A DNA stretch of 64,000 nucleotides from Rhizophagus clarus (Eukaryota; Glomeromycota; Glomeromycetes; Glomerales; Glomeraceae), in assembly GCA_015698045.1 (NCBI GenBank), contig BLAL01000057.1:124001-188000 (forward strand), given 5' to 3'. The notes beneath the pieces were generated by a model. It ran no database searches. It had not been told where the DNA came from and worked only from the letters and a program-made list of their open reading frames with translations. This document shows positions 10,840-22,499 of this stretch, piece by piece. Position 1 is the first letter of the stretch. The number at the start of each line of letters is the position of its first letter. Made by a program: the position numbers and the translations under genes.

Positions 10840-12895
10840 GAGATATAAAATTGGAGGACTCTTTCCTGCAGATCTGTGAACCAAATTTTCACGGAAGAAA
10901 AAATTTTTATTTTCATCATGAAGAAAGGTTTTTTGCTACCAAAACCAGCTCCAAAAACAGCATCAACGTCTTCTACGACCCAAGTTACTCCTACTTCTGT
11001 ATTAAAGAGTATACCTTCTGATCGTTTTCACGATGTTATAGTAGACTTTCTTGCACTACACATCAGTTCTATTGTTCCTCTCTTTGGCTCCTTAACACCC
11101 ATGACCCGCGGGGCCTTAGGGGATTTTCTTTACAAACATAGGGACCAACTAGTCCCTCGGGAACTCCTGGCACAACGCTTTGATGACGTCGAGAGTTCTC
11201 ACCTTATAGCTCACTTTTTAGCTACCCTCTTCAATATCTTTCTCTTGGACGACGAACACTGGGAAATTTTTCTCGTGGATTTCGAATTTCGCCGAGCGTT
11301 GGAAATTGCAAGTAAACAAACGCCCGATATGGAAAATCTAGGGGATTCTATGCACCAATCAGATACGTCGATGAATTTTGATGGATCTGATACAAACTCA
11401 GTTGAATTATTTGACGATGAAATACTCGCCACACCCCCACGTAATGTCACACCTATACCTGTCACGCCCTTGACCAAATCTCAGAAAAGGAGCGCTAAAA
11501 AGAAGGCCCGTAAGGAGAAGAAGAAAGGTTTGCAACTACAAACTCCTTCTGGACTGGATGAACAAACAGTGCCCACTTTTAGCGCTGAATCTCCTGAGTA
11601 CACACCTTCCAAACCTTCTGGTTCAAGGACGGTTACTTTTAATCAAAGTATTCTTTCTCCCCCTCCACACCCTATAAGCAGCAGTTGAAGCGAGATTCTA
11701 AACCGCAATCCACTCCTATAGACAATGGGAAGAAATTAAAACAGAAAGAGACAGACAATAAGTTGAAAAATGGAAATGTTATTATTACCGGGTATATTCC
11801 TCAAGATCAAGAACAAGCACAACTACTGGATCTTGTAGTCTATGATATTCCGGCCAAATGGGATAACTATACTCTGTTGGCCAATTTAGGACGATGGGGT
11901 AAGGTCATATCAGTCAGCATAAGGGTGCACAAGAAGTATTTATCTGCGAGGGTTAGACTGATTCCTAACCATGAGTGCTTGAAATGTTACAACGGAGGGG
12001 ACTGGACTGTCAACCTGGGAGGAATTCCGGTTCGATGGTTTCCTGCTTCCTGGAACCTTTCAGAAAGGAAACAACGAGAAAAGTTCCAAGCTGTCGTGTA
12101 CAATCTTCCAGAAGACATGACGGATGCCTCCTTATTCCCGAATGGACGCCCTTACCAATTTTTGTTGGACAGTGGCATAAAATCCTTTAAATTAGTTAAA
12201 GAATTTGATGGATCTAGAAAGCTGATAGGTTACTTTGACACTTGGGATCATGTTTTCACTCGCATAAATAACCCACAGCTATGGAATGACGTTAGAGTTT
12301 CTTGGTGCCGTTATTCCACCCCTAACTTCAAGAATTTACGTAGACCTGCTCGAATTGGCAATGCAGACAAATCTTCACGGACACCTAAAGGGCCTAATTT
12401 TTCTTTTTCAGGTTTTAATACTAACAACCGCAAGAACGATCAAAATAAAACCCCCAAATCTGGACGTTCTACCAAGAAGATCGATCACTCAAGAACCGAC
12501 CAGTCTAAGAAGCTGGATGTAAAACATTTAATCGCTGGGCTGAAGGCATTATTAGAACATTATGTTTAGTTTAGTTGGAAGGGATAGATAGAAGATTCCG
12601 TACTAACTTCTTGTCATGCTTAGCATTCGCTTTATGTAATGTTTTTTGTTTTATTAGATCGTGGAATTTTTCTTTTTATTTTTTCGTTTACCTTTATACC
12701 TTGAACAATTCTATAACTAGACTTCCTATTATATTAAAGAGAATAGGCTAGGGATATAGTAGTCATGGGATATATTTGTGACCCTAGTGTGGGGAATGGG
12801 TAGGTTTGGTTTCAGTGATTTTTTGTATACTTTTCTATCTTTTTTCTCTGAATAAAAGCACTTCCTTTGACTAAAAAAAAAAAAAAAAAAAAAAA
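10840..12895 (+). mobile_element. ORF1-only polyadenylated retroposon, copy 1 (half-LINE)
   Basis: A 2056-bp insertion bounded by a perfect 15-bp target-site duplication and ending in a 23-nt A-tail, with AATAAA at 12851-12856, 17 nt before the tail. It encodes only an ORF1-like protein with RRM-like domains. No endonuclease or reverse transcriptase is present, so mobilisation must be supplied in trans, probably by a LINE like the one at 53 kb (inference). The 5' end carries a GGACTCTTTCCTGCAGATCTG motif that is shared with copy 2 and with the element at 18.48 kb. The unmutated duplication and long tail suggest a recent insertion. It lies tail-to-tail with copy 2. Confidence 0.85.
10918..12569 (+). 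pseudogene. LINE ORF1-like RNA-binding protein, split by a frameshift
   Basis: The first part (ATG 10918 to TGA 11686-11688) and the second part (open from 11685 to 12569) are in different frames; the second has no ATG near its start. The homologous stretch in copy 2 is 2 nt shorter here and would read through, so copy 1 most likely carries a net frameshift around 11660-11680 in what was one ORF of about 550 codons. The N-terminal half has a helical segment followed by an acidic stretch, then a Lys/Arg-rich patch (KRSAKKKARKEKKKG). The C-terminal half has two RRM-like folds: LLDLVVYDIPAKWDNYTLL with GRWGKVISVSIRV, then FQAVVYNLPEDMTD with FDTWDHVF, followed by a basic Ser/Asn-rich tail. The role would be RNA binding of the element transcript. 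Confidence 0.75.
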
Positions 12896-12910
12896 GTATA
12901 TGAAAATAGA
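12896..12910 (+). repeat. Target-site duplication, right copy (retroposon 1)
   Basis: GTATATGAAAATAGA, identical to 10825-10839, immediately 3' of the A-tail. Confidence 0.9.
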
Positions 12911-13079
12911 ATTTTAATTTTATATGTATTTTTAAAAATTTTTTTAAACAGATATTTTTTTTTCAATATATTATTAATTTTATATACTTTAGTTTTCATA
13001 AAGTTAAATATTATATTTATAAAAAAAAATACATTTTTTATAATAATATTCTCTTATTTTTGTTTTTTATTTATTAAAT

Positions 13080-13630
13080 TTAATTATATATAAAATGAAT
13101 TTTAGTTATTTAAGTAAAGTTATTTAGCAATATCAAAAGTACTTACTTGAATCTTAATTTTTTTAGAATCAGATATAATATTTATAAAAAAATTTTTTAA
13201 TTTTTTTTTTTCTTTTTAATTTTAAGATATAATTACATCATTTTAGCCAAATAAAATTAACTTTTATACTAAGTAAAGTTATTTAACAGGATTAAATCTA
13301 CTTGTATACAAATTTTTATAATGATTAATCTAATATTTATAAAATATTAACTATTTTTGTATTAATTTTCTTATAAAAAGCTATTTTGCAATTTTAAAGT
13401 ATAATTTCATTATTTAGTCAAATAAAACTATTTTTTTTATGTTAAGTAAAATTGTTTATAATATTAAATCTATTTACAGTAAAAAGTTTAGAAAGATTAG
13501 TTTAATATTTGTGAAATACAGTCAAGTTTTATACTTTTAATTTTTTATTAATTATTTATTTTATAAGTTTAAAGTATAATTTTACTATTTTAATTAATTG
13601 CTGATCTGCTTAAGATTAGTATTACGTTAC
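13080..13630 (+). repeat. ~165-bp satellite array A
   Basis: Three to four degenerate monomers are recognised by AAGTAAAGTTATTTA-type landmarks at 13112, 13271 and 13444 (periods 159 and 173). Each monomer also carries a variant of AATATTTRTRAAATA and of AATTTCATTATTTAGTCAAAT. The reverse complement of the array at 20.83-21.40 kb aligns along the whole monomer, so the two arrays are one family in opposite orientation. Confidence 0.65.
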
Positions 13631-13867
13631 TAATAAAATTTGGGGTTAATAATAATAATAAAAAAAGCATTTTTTATATTTTACATATAGAATAAATTTT
13701 CACTTATTTCACAAATAAAAATACTATAAATATAATATTTTTCTTTATTTTGTAAAACTTTAGTAAATATGATTTTTTATAATTATATTCCTATAATTGG
13801 ATTTCTTCAACTTTTATTTGTTTTTAATAATAAAAATATTTCAAATATGTTTTAAAAATAATTTTAA

Positions 13868-13885
13868 TAACTAAAAATTATATAT
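13868..13885 (+). repeat. Target-site duplication, left copy (retroposon 2)
   Basis: TAACTAAAAATTATATAT, identical to 16651-16668. The inner end merges with the T-tail (the A-tail read on the plus strand), so length is 16-18 bp. Confidence 0.85.
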
Positions 13886-14769
13886 TTTTTTTTTTTAGTC
13901 AAAAGAAATGCTTTTATTATTAAAAAAAAGATAGATAAGTATACAAAAATTCAAATAAACCAAGTTTATTTTTTCCTCACACTAGGGTCACAAATATATC
14001 TCATGACTACTATAGTCCTAGCTTATTCTCTTTAGTGTAATAGGAAGTTTAGTTATAGAATTGTTCAAGGTATAAAGAAAATGAAAAGAAAAAAAAAGAA
14101 ATATTCTACGATCTAATAAAATAAAAAATATTACATAAAACGAATGCTAAGTATGACAAGAAGTTAGTGTGAGATAATCTATTTATCCCTTCCAACTAAA
14201 CTAAATATAATGTTTTAACAATGCCTTCAGTCCAGCTATTAAATGTTTTACGTCAGGCTTAGAGGACTGACCAGTTCTTGATTGAGTGATCTTCTTGGAA
14301 GAGCGGTCAGATTTAGAAGTTTTATTTGATCGTTCTTATGATTATTAGTATTAAAACCTGAAAAAGAGAAGTTAGACCCTTTGGATGTCCTTGAGAACTT
14401 GTCTGTATTGCCAATTTGAGCAAATTTATGTAAATTCTTGAAGTTGGGAGTGGAATAATAGTACCAAGAGATTTATTTGTCATTCCAAAACTAAGGGTTA
14501 TTAATGTGGGGTGGAAACATGATTCCAAGTATCAAAATAACCTATCATCTTTTTAGACCTATCAACTTCTTTAACAATTTTAAATAATTTTATGTCACTA
14601 TCTAACAAAAATTGGTGTGGGCGTCCATTTGGGAATAAGGAGGCATCTGTCATATCATCTGGAATGTTATATACAACAGCTTAGAATTTCTCATGTTGTT
14701 TTCTTTCAGAGAGACTTCAGGAAGCCAGGAACTATTGAACAGAGATTCCTTTTAAGTTAATAGTCCAGT

Positions 14770-15490
14770 TTATACTTGTATTTGAAATTAATTTCATATT
14801 ATGGAATTACATAATTCTGTAATTCTGTAATTATTAAATAATTTATTAGGAAAGATCTGAATTCCATATTTAATTTTGGATTCTGTATTTAATTTCATAT
14901 TACAAAAATATTTGGCCAGAATTAACCTAAATTTTGGCCGAATTATATTTAAAAATTTAGTAAACCATAACTTTGCAACTAGTTATCTGATTTTGATGAT
15001 CTTACTGTCATTCGATTCATCACATCGAGACGAATCTAATGATAATAAAAATGTAAAATTCCACTTACTAGATCGTGCTCTAATACCAATAATCACTAAA
15101 TATTTGCAGTGAGATAACTTTGTCAATATCGATACTAGAATGCTGCAATATATATCATTAGACTCATCTTGATGAGACGAATTGAATGATAATAAGAATG
15201 TAAATCCAATCACTAGATCATGCTCTGACACTAATAATCACTAAATATTTGCAGTGAGATAACTTTATCAATATCGATGCTAGAGTATTGTAATATATAT
15301 CATTAGATTCGTCTTGATGAGACGAATTGAACGAGAGTAAGATCATTAAAATTGGACTACTAGATCTGGAAATATTCATACTTCCATACTGTTATACAAA
15401 TTTTAGAATTTTAGAGTGTATAATTACGGATTTACGTAATTTAGTAATTTCAGATTTCAGATTTGCCAATTGAATTTTGAAAACAACTAT
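14770..15490. mobile_element. 721-bp hAT-type MITE nested in retroposon 2
   Basis: The insertion splits the retroposon and is flanked by AGTCCAGT (14762-14769) and AGTCCAAT (15491-15498), an 8-bp duplication with one transition; the uninterrupted copy 1 has the single site. The ends form an imperfect inverted repeat (TATACTTGTATTTGAAATT against ATAGTTGTTTTCAAAATT). Subterminal AATTCTGTAATTCTGTAATT and TTACGTAATTTAGTAATTT motifs resemble hAT subterminal repeats. There is no transposase. The middle holds a 145-bp tandem duplication. Confidence 0.7.
15010..15340. repeat. 145-bp tandem repeat inside the MITE
   Basis: Two full units and a partial third share landmarks such as ACTAAATATTTGCAGTGAGA (starting near 15095 and 15240, period 145) and a terminal ATTCGTCT-TGATG-AGACGAAT hairpin. 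Confidence 0.75.
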
Positions 15491-16650
15491 AGTCCAATCC
15501 CCTCCATTATAGCATTTTAAGCACTCTGGTCAGGAATCAGTCTTACTCTTACAGATAAATACTTCTTGTGCACCCTTGTACTGACTGAAATAATCTTACC
15601 CCATCGTTCCAAATTGGCTAAGAGGGTATAGTTATCCTATTATGCTGGTATATCATACATTACAAGGTCTAGTAATTATGCTTGTTTTTCTTCTTGAGGC
15701 TAATAACCAGTAATAATAACATTTCTATTCTTTAAATTGTTGTCTGTCTCTTTCTGTTTTAACTTCTTTCCATTGTCAATAGGCGTTAATTGCAGTTTAG
15801 AATCTTGCTTCAACTGTTTAAAGGATGTGAAAGGAGGAGAAAGTAAACTTTAATTAAAAGTAATCGTTCTTGAACCAGAAAGTTTAAAGGGTGTATACTC
15901 AGAAGATTCAGCACTAAAAGTGGGTACTACTTTTTCATCCAGTTCAGAAGGAGTTTGTAATCACAATGCTTTTTTCTTCTTCTTACAGACCTTTTTTTTA
16001 ACACTTTTTTTCTGAGATTTGGTCAAGGATGTGACAGGTAAAGATGCATTATTGCATGGAGGTGTAGCGCTTGACTTATTGTCCAATAATCCTTTTAAAT
16101 CATCATCAATCTCATTAACATTAATTGATATGTCTGATTAGTACATAGGATCCCCTAAAATTTTCATATCTGGATATTGTACTTTGTAATTTATCATCTC
16201 TTGACGAATTTTGGAATTCAAGAGTAATATTCCCATGAGTTTGTCGTCCAAAAGAAAAATATTGAGAAGGCAAGTAAAAAAGCTAGCAGTTTGAGGGGTA
16301 ACAGTCATCACTCAATATCTATTTTCTCTATCAACTTGCTACCAGGAACTTGTTAGTCATTATATTTCTCAAAAAATTCATCAAAATCATATGGGGCCTG
16401 AAAATACTATGGAGTTGAAAAAGGGTAAATTTTTAGCGATAAGGTCTGATAAAAAGTTGTAATAATATCGTAAAAATGGTCAGAAAGTAAACTTTTTGAG
16501 TCATAGTCTATAATAACTAAAGGTGGCAAGTCCAGTTTTTCTACTTTCTTGGCTAGTTTTGTTAGTAGAAATCTTTTCTTCATGTTGAAAAATAAAATTA
16601 TTTCTTCCACAAAAAATTGGTTTTACAGATCTACAGGAAGAGTTCTCTCA

Positions 16651-16668
16651 TAACTAAAAATTATATAT
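16651..16668 (+). repeat. Target-site duplication, right copy (retroposon 2)
   Basis: TAACTAAAAATTATATAT, exact copy of 13868-13885. Confidence 0.85.
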
Positions 16669-18475
16669 TTTTAATATAATTAATTTAATATAATAAAATA
16701 AAGTATTAAAATTTTGTATATTTTAAGATGAAAATTTGATACATATGTATAGTAAACTTATTATTTTGCATATGAATGTATAATTTTTTTTGCAAATTCT
16801 TTTTTCAGATATTTTTTTAATATATTATATAACTTTTATTTTAATATGTTGCCTATAAAATATCTTTTTTTTAAAGTTTATATTCTAGCACAAAATTGGC
16901 AAATTTAATTCCAAATTTTATTAGTAATACAATACCAATTTTAGGCAGATTGGTAATTAAATAATTAAATTAAATCAGCTTCTTATATTTAAATAAAATT
17001 GTTTAAAGAATTGAAAATAATTGTATTTTATTTTTTCTGATTTTAGATATAATATTTATTAAAAGATTATCTTTATAATAGTATTAATTTTTAAATTTTT
17101 AATATTTTAATATTTAAATCATATTATTTATCATATTAAAATTTATTTATATTTTAATTTTTATAATAAATTATACTATAAATATAAATTTATAAATTAT
17201 TTATAAAAATTTTTATATATGTTATAAAATAAGTTGTTTAATAATATAAAATTTTTAATACTATAATAAAATTTTGCTTAGTAAAATTTAAAATAATTTG
17301 CTTATTGATTATAGTAAAAAATTTGGATTTTAATATAAACTATATATATATTATTCAGAATCCTATTTCAATATATTTATTAATATTCTATTTGATTTTT
17401 TTTTCAAATATTCTTAAAAAAATATATAATAATAAAGAAAAACTTTATTGATTTAACTTTATTTAATAATATTTAATTAAAATATAAGCAATCTTTTAAA
17501 GAAATAGTAAAAAATAGCTAGTATAAATTTTATTTTTATGAGATTTATCAGTTATAGAATAATCTAAAATTATTTAATTAATATTTTAAATAAAAAAGAT
17601 ATTTATTTTTACTTATATTCTAATAGCTATAAATAATGAAGGTTGATCTAGTAAATATTAATTTTTAAAAAATTATTTATAAATATTTGTTTAATAACTC
17701 TTTTTATTTATAGTCTATTTGTTTTATAATTAATATATATTTTCAAAAGTTTAATTTAATCCTATGATTTTTTATTGTAAATAATAAATTTGCTACATTT
17801 ATAAATTATATGTATTATATTAATAATTAATAAAAATATTGATATATATAACTGTAAATATATAGAATTAAAATGAAAATCATTTAAATCCTAATAATCA
17901 GAATCCTATTATAATACAAACTAAATACTCATAATTTTTAAACTTTATTATTCCAATATTTATTATTTTACAAAAATGAAGAGCATGATTTTCAGTAAAA
18001 TTAATTTATTATTATATAATAATTAATAAAATAAATAAATATATTACTTATTTTTTAATATAAGATAATTTATTATATAAATAATTTAGATAAATGAAAA
18101 ACTGGTAACTTGTAGATATTAATATAAAATCATTACATTGTTTTACAAATTTATAAGATAAAATAATCTATTTCATAAAATAAAATTCTCTATACTATTA
18201 TTATAAATTTGAATTTATTAATTAAATAGATATAACTAAGATAATATTTATTATTATTTTATTTACCATATATTTTATAATTACTATAATTTCTATTACT
18301 AAGCACAAAATGTCTCAATTATGACAATTAATATTTTAAATCTATTGCTTCAAAACAAAAACAGATTTAAAGTTAATCAATTATTCAATTTATCTTTGAT
18401 TATTTCTTATTTTTATTATTTTAAAATGATTTTAAAGAATATAATAATTACTATAAATATATTAAAGAAAAACTC
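16669..18475. other. Extremely AT-rich DNA, no gene
   Basis: Nearly pure A/T with scattered T/A runs. Short stretches near 16960-17060 resemble decayed satellite monomers of the 13-kb array. Nothing coding is visible. Confidence 0.5.
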
Positions 18476-19240
18476 TTCCTGCTGATCTTTTTGCCACAAT
18501 TTGGATAAGAAGAATTACTCACTAAAATTATCAAAAATACCTGTTATACGTAATATTTTATTACTTTTCTTGTAGTTAGAAAAGGAAAAGTAATGGAAGG
18601 AGTTGAAAATATAAACTCTGTTAATACTGGAAGTACTTCTACAGCCTCTACAGAGAGTCAAGGTACTCTTGATAACTTGCAACAACAAACTACTGCTAGA
18701 CTTGAAACTTCAATCCATGCACAAGCTCACACTGCTACAACTACCACTGTTACCTCTAGTCAGCAGAATGATACGAATAAGACACAACCATGCTGTACAG
18801 TAATAGGAAAGTCTCAAAAAATTACTCTCCTCTTTCCTTTAGACTTAGTTTCAGGCCAGAACAATACAGAAAAAAAGAATCACGTGTTCTGCCATGTAGT
18901 AGGGCTGACACGCATATTCTCAACCACTACAATCGAAGGCGTAAAGATAATTAAAGTTGTTTGTGAAACTGAAGATTCAGCCAATAAAGTTATGGCAAAA
19001 ACTATCATGGTCAACAATCCAACTAAATTTAGTAAAATGGAGTCATTTACACAAAATCAGCCCAATCTTCAATCTGATTTTGAGATCAAGATCTGAGATG
19101 TCCCACTAGATATTGAAAAAGATCTATTTGAGCAACATCTATGATCATTAGATTAGGTGAAAAAGATCAAATTCGCAGTTAAAAATTTATATTATGAAAT
19201 ATCAGTTACCTTCGCTAACAAATTCTTTTTATTACATTAA
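18476..19240 (+). mobile_element. 5' fragment of a related LINE/retroposon with ORF1
   Basis: It begins with AACTCTTCCTGCTGATCTTT, matching the 5' ends of the elements at 10.85 and 16.64 kb. An open frame at 18593-19096 encodes a Ser/Thr/Gln-rich N-terminus and an RRM-like segment. Past a TGA the frame continues as DVPLDIEKDLFEQHL and VKKIKFAVKNLYYEI, a second RRM-like strand-helix-strand, with one TGA and one TAG inside. The element then breaks off at the hairpin repeats at 19.24 kb. The 3' part and tail are missing. Confidence 0.65.
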
Positions 19241-19242
19241 GA

Positions 19243-19390
19243 ACTGTTGCAAAATGGTTTTTTTAAATATAAAACCATTTCACAACAGGGTTTTTTATTA
19301 AATTAATTAACTGTTATGAACTGGTTTTTTTATTAAATTGAAATATAAAATCATTTTTATGAAATGATTAAAAAAATGTTGTGAAACCAT
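19243..19390. repeat. Clustered hairpins (MITE-like)
   Basis: CTGTTGCAAAATGGTTTT at about 19244 pairs with AAAACCATTTCACAACAG at 19271-19288, two mismatches over 18 bp. A second, looser set (AACTGTTATGAACTGG and ATGTTGTGAAACCAT) follows. This looks like a short inverted-repeat insertion that truncated the retroposon to its left. Confidence 0.5.
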
Positions 19391-20829
19391 TTTTTTATTG
19401 CATTATTTAAAAATGTTAACAAACTAACTGCAAATTCAACTTGTACATTTAAATCCATATTGAAATCTATTATACAATATAATTATGATATTATGATACA
19501 ATTACAGCATTACAACATAATTATAACATTGCAACTTTTGAATTTTAAATGGACTAGATTGCAACCTATTACTTATAATACTGTATCTTAATATTACAAT
19601 TACAGCTAACATCTTTAACTCCTTCTAAGATATTTTAGCATTAAATAAGGCCACCTAAATTTTTTACTCATTTGAGTTGTAAATACTGTAAATTAATTAT
19701 ATTATTACTTATGATTTTTACAAAATATGTGTTTATTATATTTATTTATTAAGAAATATGTCTAGTAGACAGTATTCAAATGACATGAAAAGTGAGTAAT
19801 AGCATGTAAAGAATGCAAATTATAAAAAAAAGCAAATAATATGAAGAAAAATAATAAAGAAAAACAAATTTTTAGTGATGTTAAACATGATTATTTTTTG
19901 ATTTTAAGTGTTATTGATCAGTTGTTTAGTAGCTTGAAAGATGAAATGTCAGATAATGCAACCAGAGTAAAGAATTATTAGGTTATGCCAAGATTTTCAG
20001 TTCCAAAGAACCTTTTTATTTCATAAAATAAAAAAAGTTATATAAATTAATACTAAACAAAAGGGTTATATATAACAAATCCAATCCAGTATCTGATTAA
20101 ATAAGTATAATTAAGTCACAAATATGGTACTCATTTGTATAGGCAAAAAGTAAAACAAATTATGAATCTCATATAAGTCACAGATGTGTAATTAATACGA
20201 GAATATCTTATTATTTGTTGATTATTTTTTTTTATTAATAGTAATGAGAAATTGCCATACTAATATATGTTTTTGAAAAATGTTAGTCATGAATATCATT
20301 ATCTGAAATAAGCCAATTAATAATGCTGAAAAAATAATACAAAAACTAATAATTATTAAAAACATTGTGAAAAACATCTTTTCTTAATATTCATCTTAAC
20401 AGGAATCTAAACAATATATATATAGATCAGATGAAAATTTCAAAATTTACTATGATCAATAAACAAATTATTTTAAGTTCTGCTAAGCAAACTCTTATTA
20501 TAACCTTTGAATTTTTTATTCTGCCAAGCAATTTTTTTTCTGGCATATATAACTTTATTTAAGTATAAAAGATAATTTAATTATAATAAATATATATATA
20601 GTAATAGTAAATTAATTTTTATATCATTGCGAAAAAAAATTGTGAAATTAATTCACTAAATATTAATAAATTAATAATATAAAATGATATACCAACTTCA
20701 GAATTTTTAATTTTAATTAATATTAATATAATATTAATATACTATTACTATTTTAAAAATAGTTTTAAAATTTTAAATATTATTATATTTAGATTTATAA
20801 AAATTAAAATATAAATTATTGCTAACCCT
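19391..20829. other. AT-rich DNA, no gene
   Basis: No frame with recognisable features; poly-A/T rich throughout. Confidence 0.5.
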
Positions 20830-21410
20830 TATGAACAACTTCTTAAAGTTAACAAGTTGATTTAAAACAAAAAAAATTACACTTTAAAATTAAAATCACT
20901 TAAATGATAAATAATTAAAAGAACAAAAGTTGGTCGCATTTCACGAATATTAATTCAATCATTCTAAAAGTTTTATTATAGGTAAATTCGACTCGTTGAA
21001 CAACTTTACTTAAGTGGAAAAAGGCAATTTCATTTGACCAAAGTGGTGAAATTATGCTCCGAAGTTGCAAAATGAGTTTTTGCAAAAAATTGATAATACA
21101 AAAATAGCCAATACTTCACAAATATTAGTCTAATCATTATAAAAATTTATACACAAGTAGATTCGACATCATGAACAACTTTTTAAACATAAAAAAGTAA
21201 TTTCATTTGACCAAAATGATGTTATTACATCCTGAAATTAAAAGAGAAAAACAAATTTTTTGGAGTTAGTACTGTTTAAAAAATATAATTATCTTCACAA
21301 ATATTATACTTAGAATCATAAAAATTGAAATACAAATACTTTTTACAACTGCTGAATAATTTACTTAAACATAAAAAGGTAATTTTATTTGTCCAAAATT
21401 CATTTTATAT
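20830..21410 (-). repeat. ~165-bp satellite array B (inverted relative to array A)
   Basis: Four monomers are marked by AACAACT-type landmarks at 20833, 20999, 21174 and about 21345 (periods 166-175). On the minus strand a monomer contains GTCAAATGAAATTGCC, then ACTTAAGTAAAGTTGTT, then ATTAATATTCGTGAAATG, in the same order as array A at 13.1-13.6 kb. Confidence 0.7.
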
Positions 21411-21871
21411 ATGAGTAAAATTAGTAAACAAAAAATAAGAATATGAGAATATTATTATAAAAATATGATTTTTTTTATAAATATTAAATACAATATTGTG
21501 TTTATAAAATTAAAATGTGTAAAATAATAGAAAAGAAGTATCAGTTTAAAAAAATCTTTTGTAAAAAAATTTTTTTGATATACGTGTGAAATTAAAATTT
21601 TCTCTATATATATATATATATATGAAAATCTTTGTTATACGAATAAGAGGTTTTGCTATACAAATATAATTACTGAGCTAAAATAAAAATAAGTTTAACT
21701 ATGCATTTAAATATCTAACCAACTAAAAATTTTATATTAAAATAAGCAAATAAAAGTCTTATATAGGGTTTTTTTAATATGATTATTAAGCAAACTCATA
21801 TTTATATATTATTTGGAGTCCTATCTTAACCTCCTTGTTTAATATTTTAAGCGCTAATTGCTTGTTAGGTA

Positions 21872-22278
21872 TAGGGCTCTGAATTGCAGTTTTTGGTTTC
21901 GTTTTTGGTTTTGGCCCATAAAATTTTACCAAAAATATTTTTCAGTTTAAAATTTTTACTGAAAACCATTTCTAGATAGAACTTTTACTGAAAAAGTTTT
22001 CAGTTAAAAAACATTTACCAAAAATGGTTACGGTTTAAAAAAACCAGTTTGGTTCCAGGTTTCAGTTTCAAAAAAACTGAACTGAACCAGACTGAACAAA
22101 ACACTTCAAAATAAAGTGTATTTGGTAAGAGGTTTTAACTGAAAATGTTTTCAGTTAAAGTTCTATCTGAAAATATGTTTCAGTAAATATTTTAAACTGA
22201 AAAACACTTTCAGTAAAATCTTATGATCAGATTTGGCTGGAACTGAAATAGAACTGGACTGAACCATTCAGAACTTTA
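21872..22278. mobile_element. 407-bp palindromic hAT-type MITE
   Basis: Flanked by an exact 8-bp duplication GTTAGGTA (21864-21871 and 22279-22286). Ends are TAGGGCTCTGAAT and, reversed, TAAAGTTCTGAAT. The interior is a self-complementary set of iterated CTGAAAAC/GTTTTCAG and GGTTTCAGTTT motifs able to fold as one long hairpin. No coding capacity. The TA(A/G)GG-like start resembles the full hAT element at 48.6 kb. Confidence 0.75.
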
Positions 22279-22499
22279 GTTAGGTATATCCAACAATATT
22301 TCATCAAGTCTTTTGTTAATCGTATCCCTAAAATGATAATTAATAACTTGCTTAGTGAGAATAGATTTACAGTCTTTATTTTAAAAACGCATTTTAGTGA
22401 GACAGACTTTTAAAATAATACTGAAAAGCTGAAAATTTGTGAAGATTACATAATAACTCATACCCTTCAAATTGCAGTTCAATAAAAGCTATTACTTTG

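Larger units (their letters stand above)
13886..16650 (-). mobile_element. ORF1-only retroposon, copy 2 (degraded, inverted)
   Basis: A reverse-oriented copy of the element at 10840-12895. The A-tail reads as T's at 13885-13896 and the 5' end lies near 16640, where the ACTCTTCCTGTAGATCTG motif recurs. Removing the 721-bp insertion at 14770-15490 leaves about 2.04 kb, the same length as copy 1. The interior has many substitutions and stop codons, largely transitions in the segments compared (for example CAA to TAA, CGAG to CAAG), yet the 18-bp target duplication is still perfect. It keeps the ORF1 halves in one frame at the point where copy 1 is split. Confidence 0.85.
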
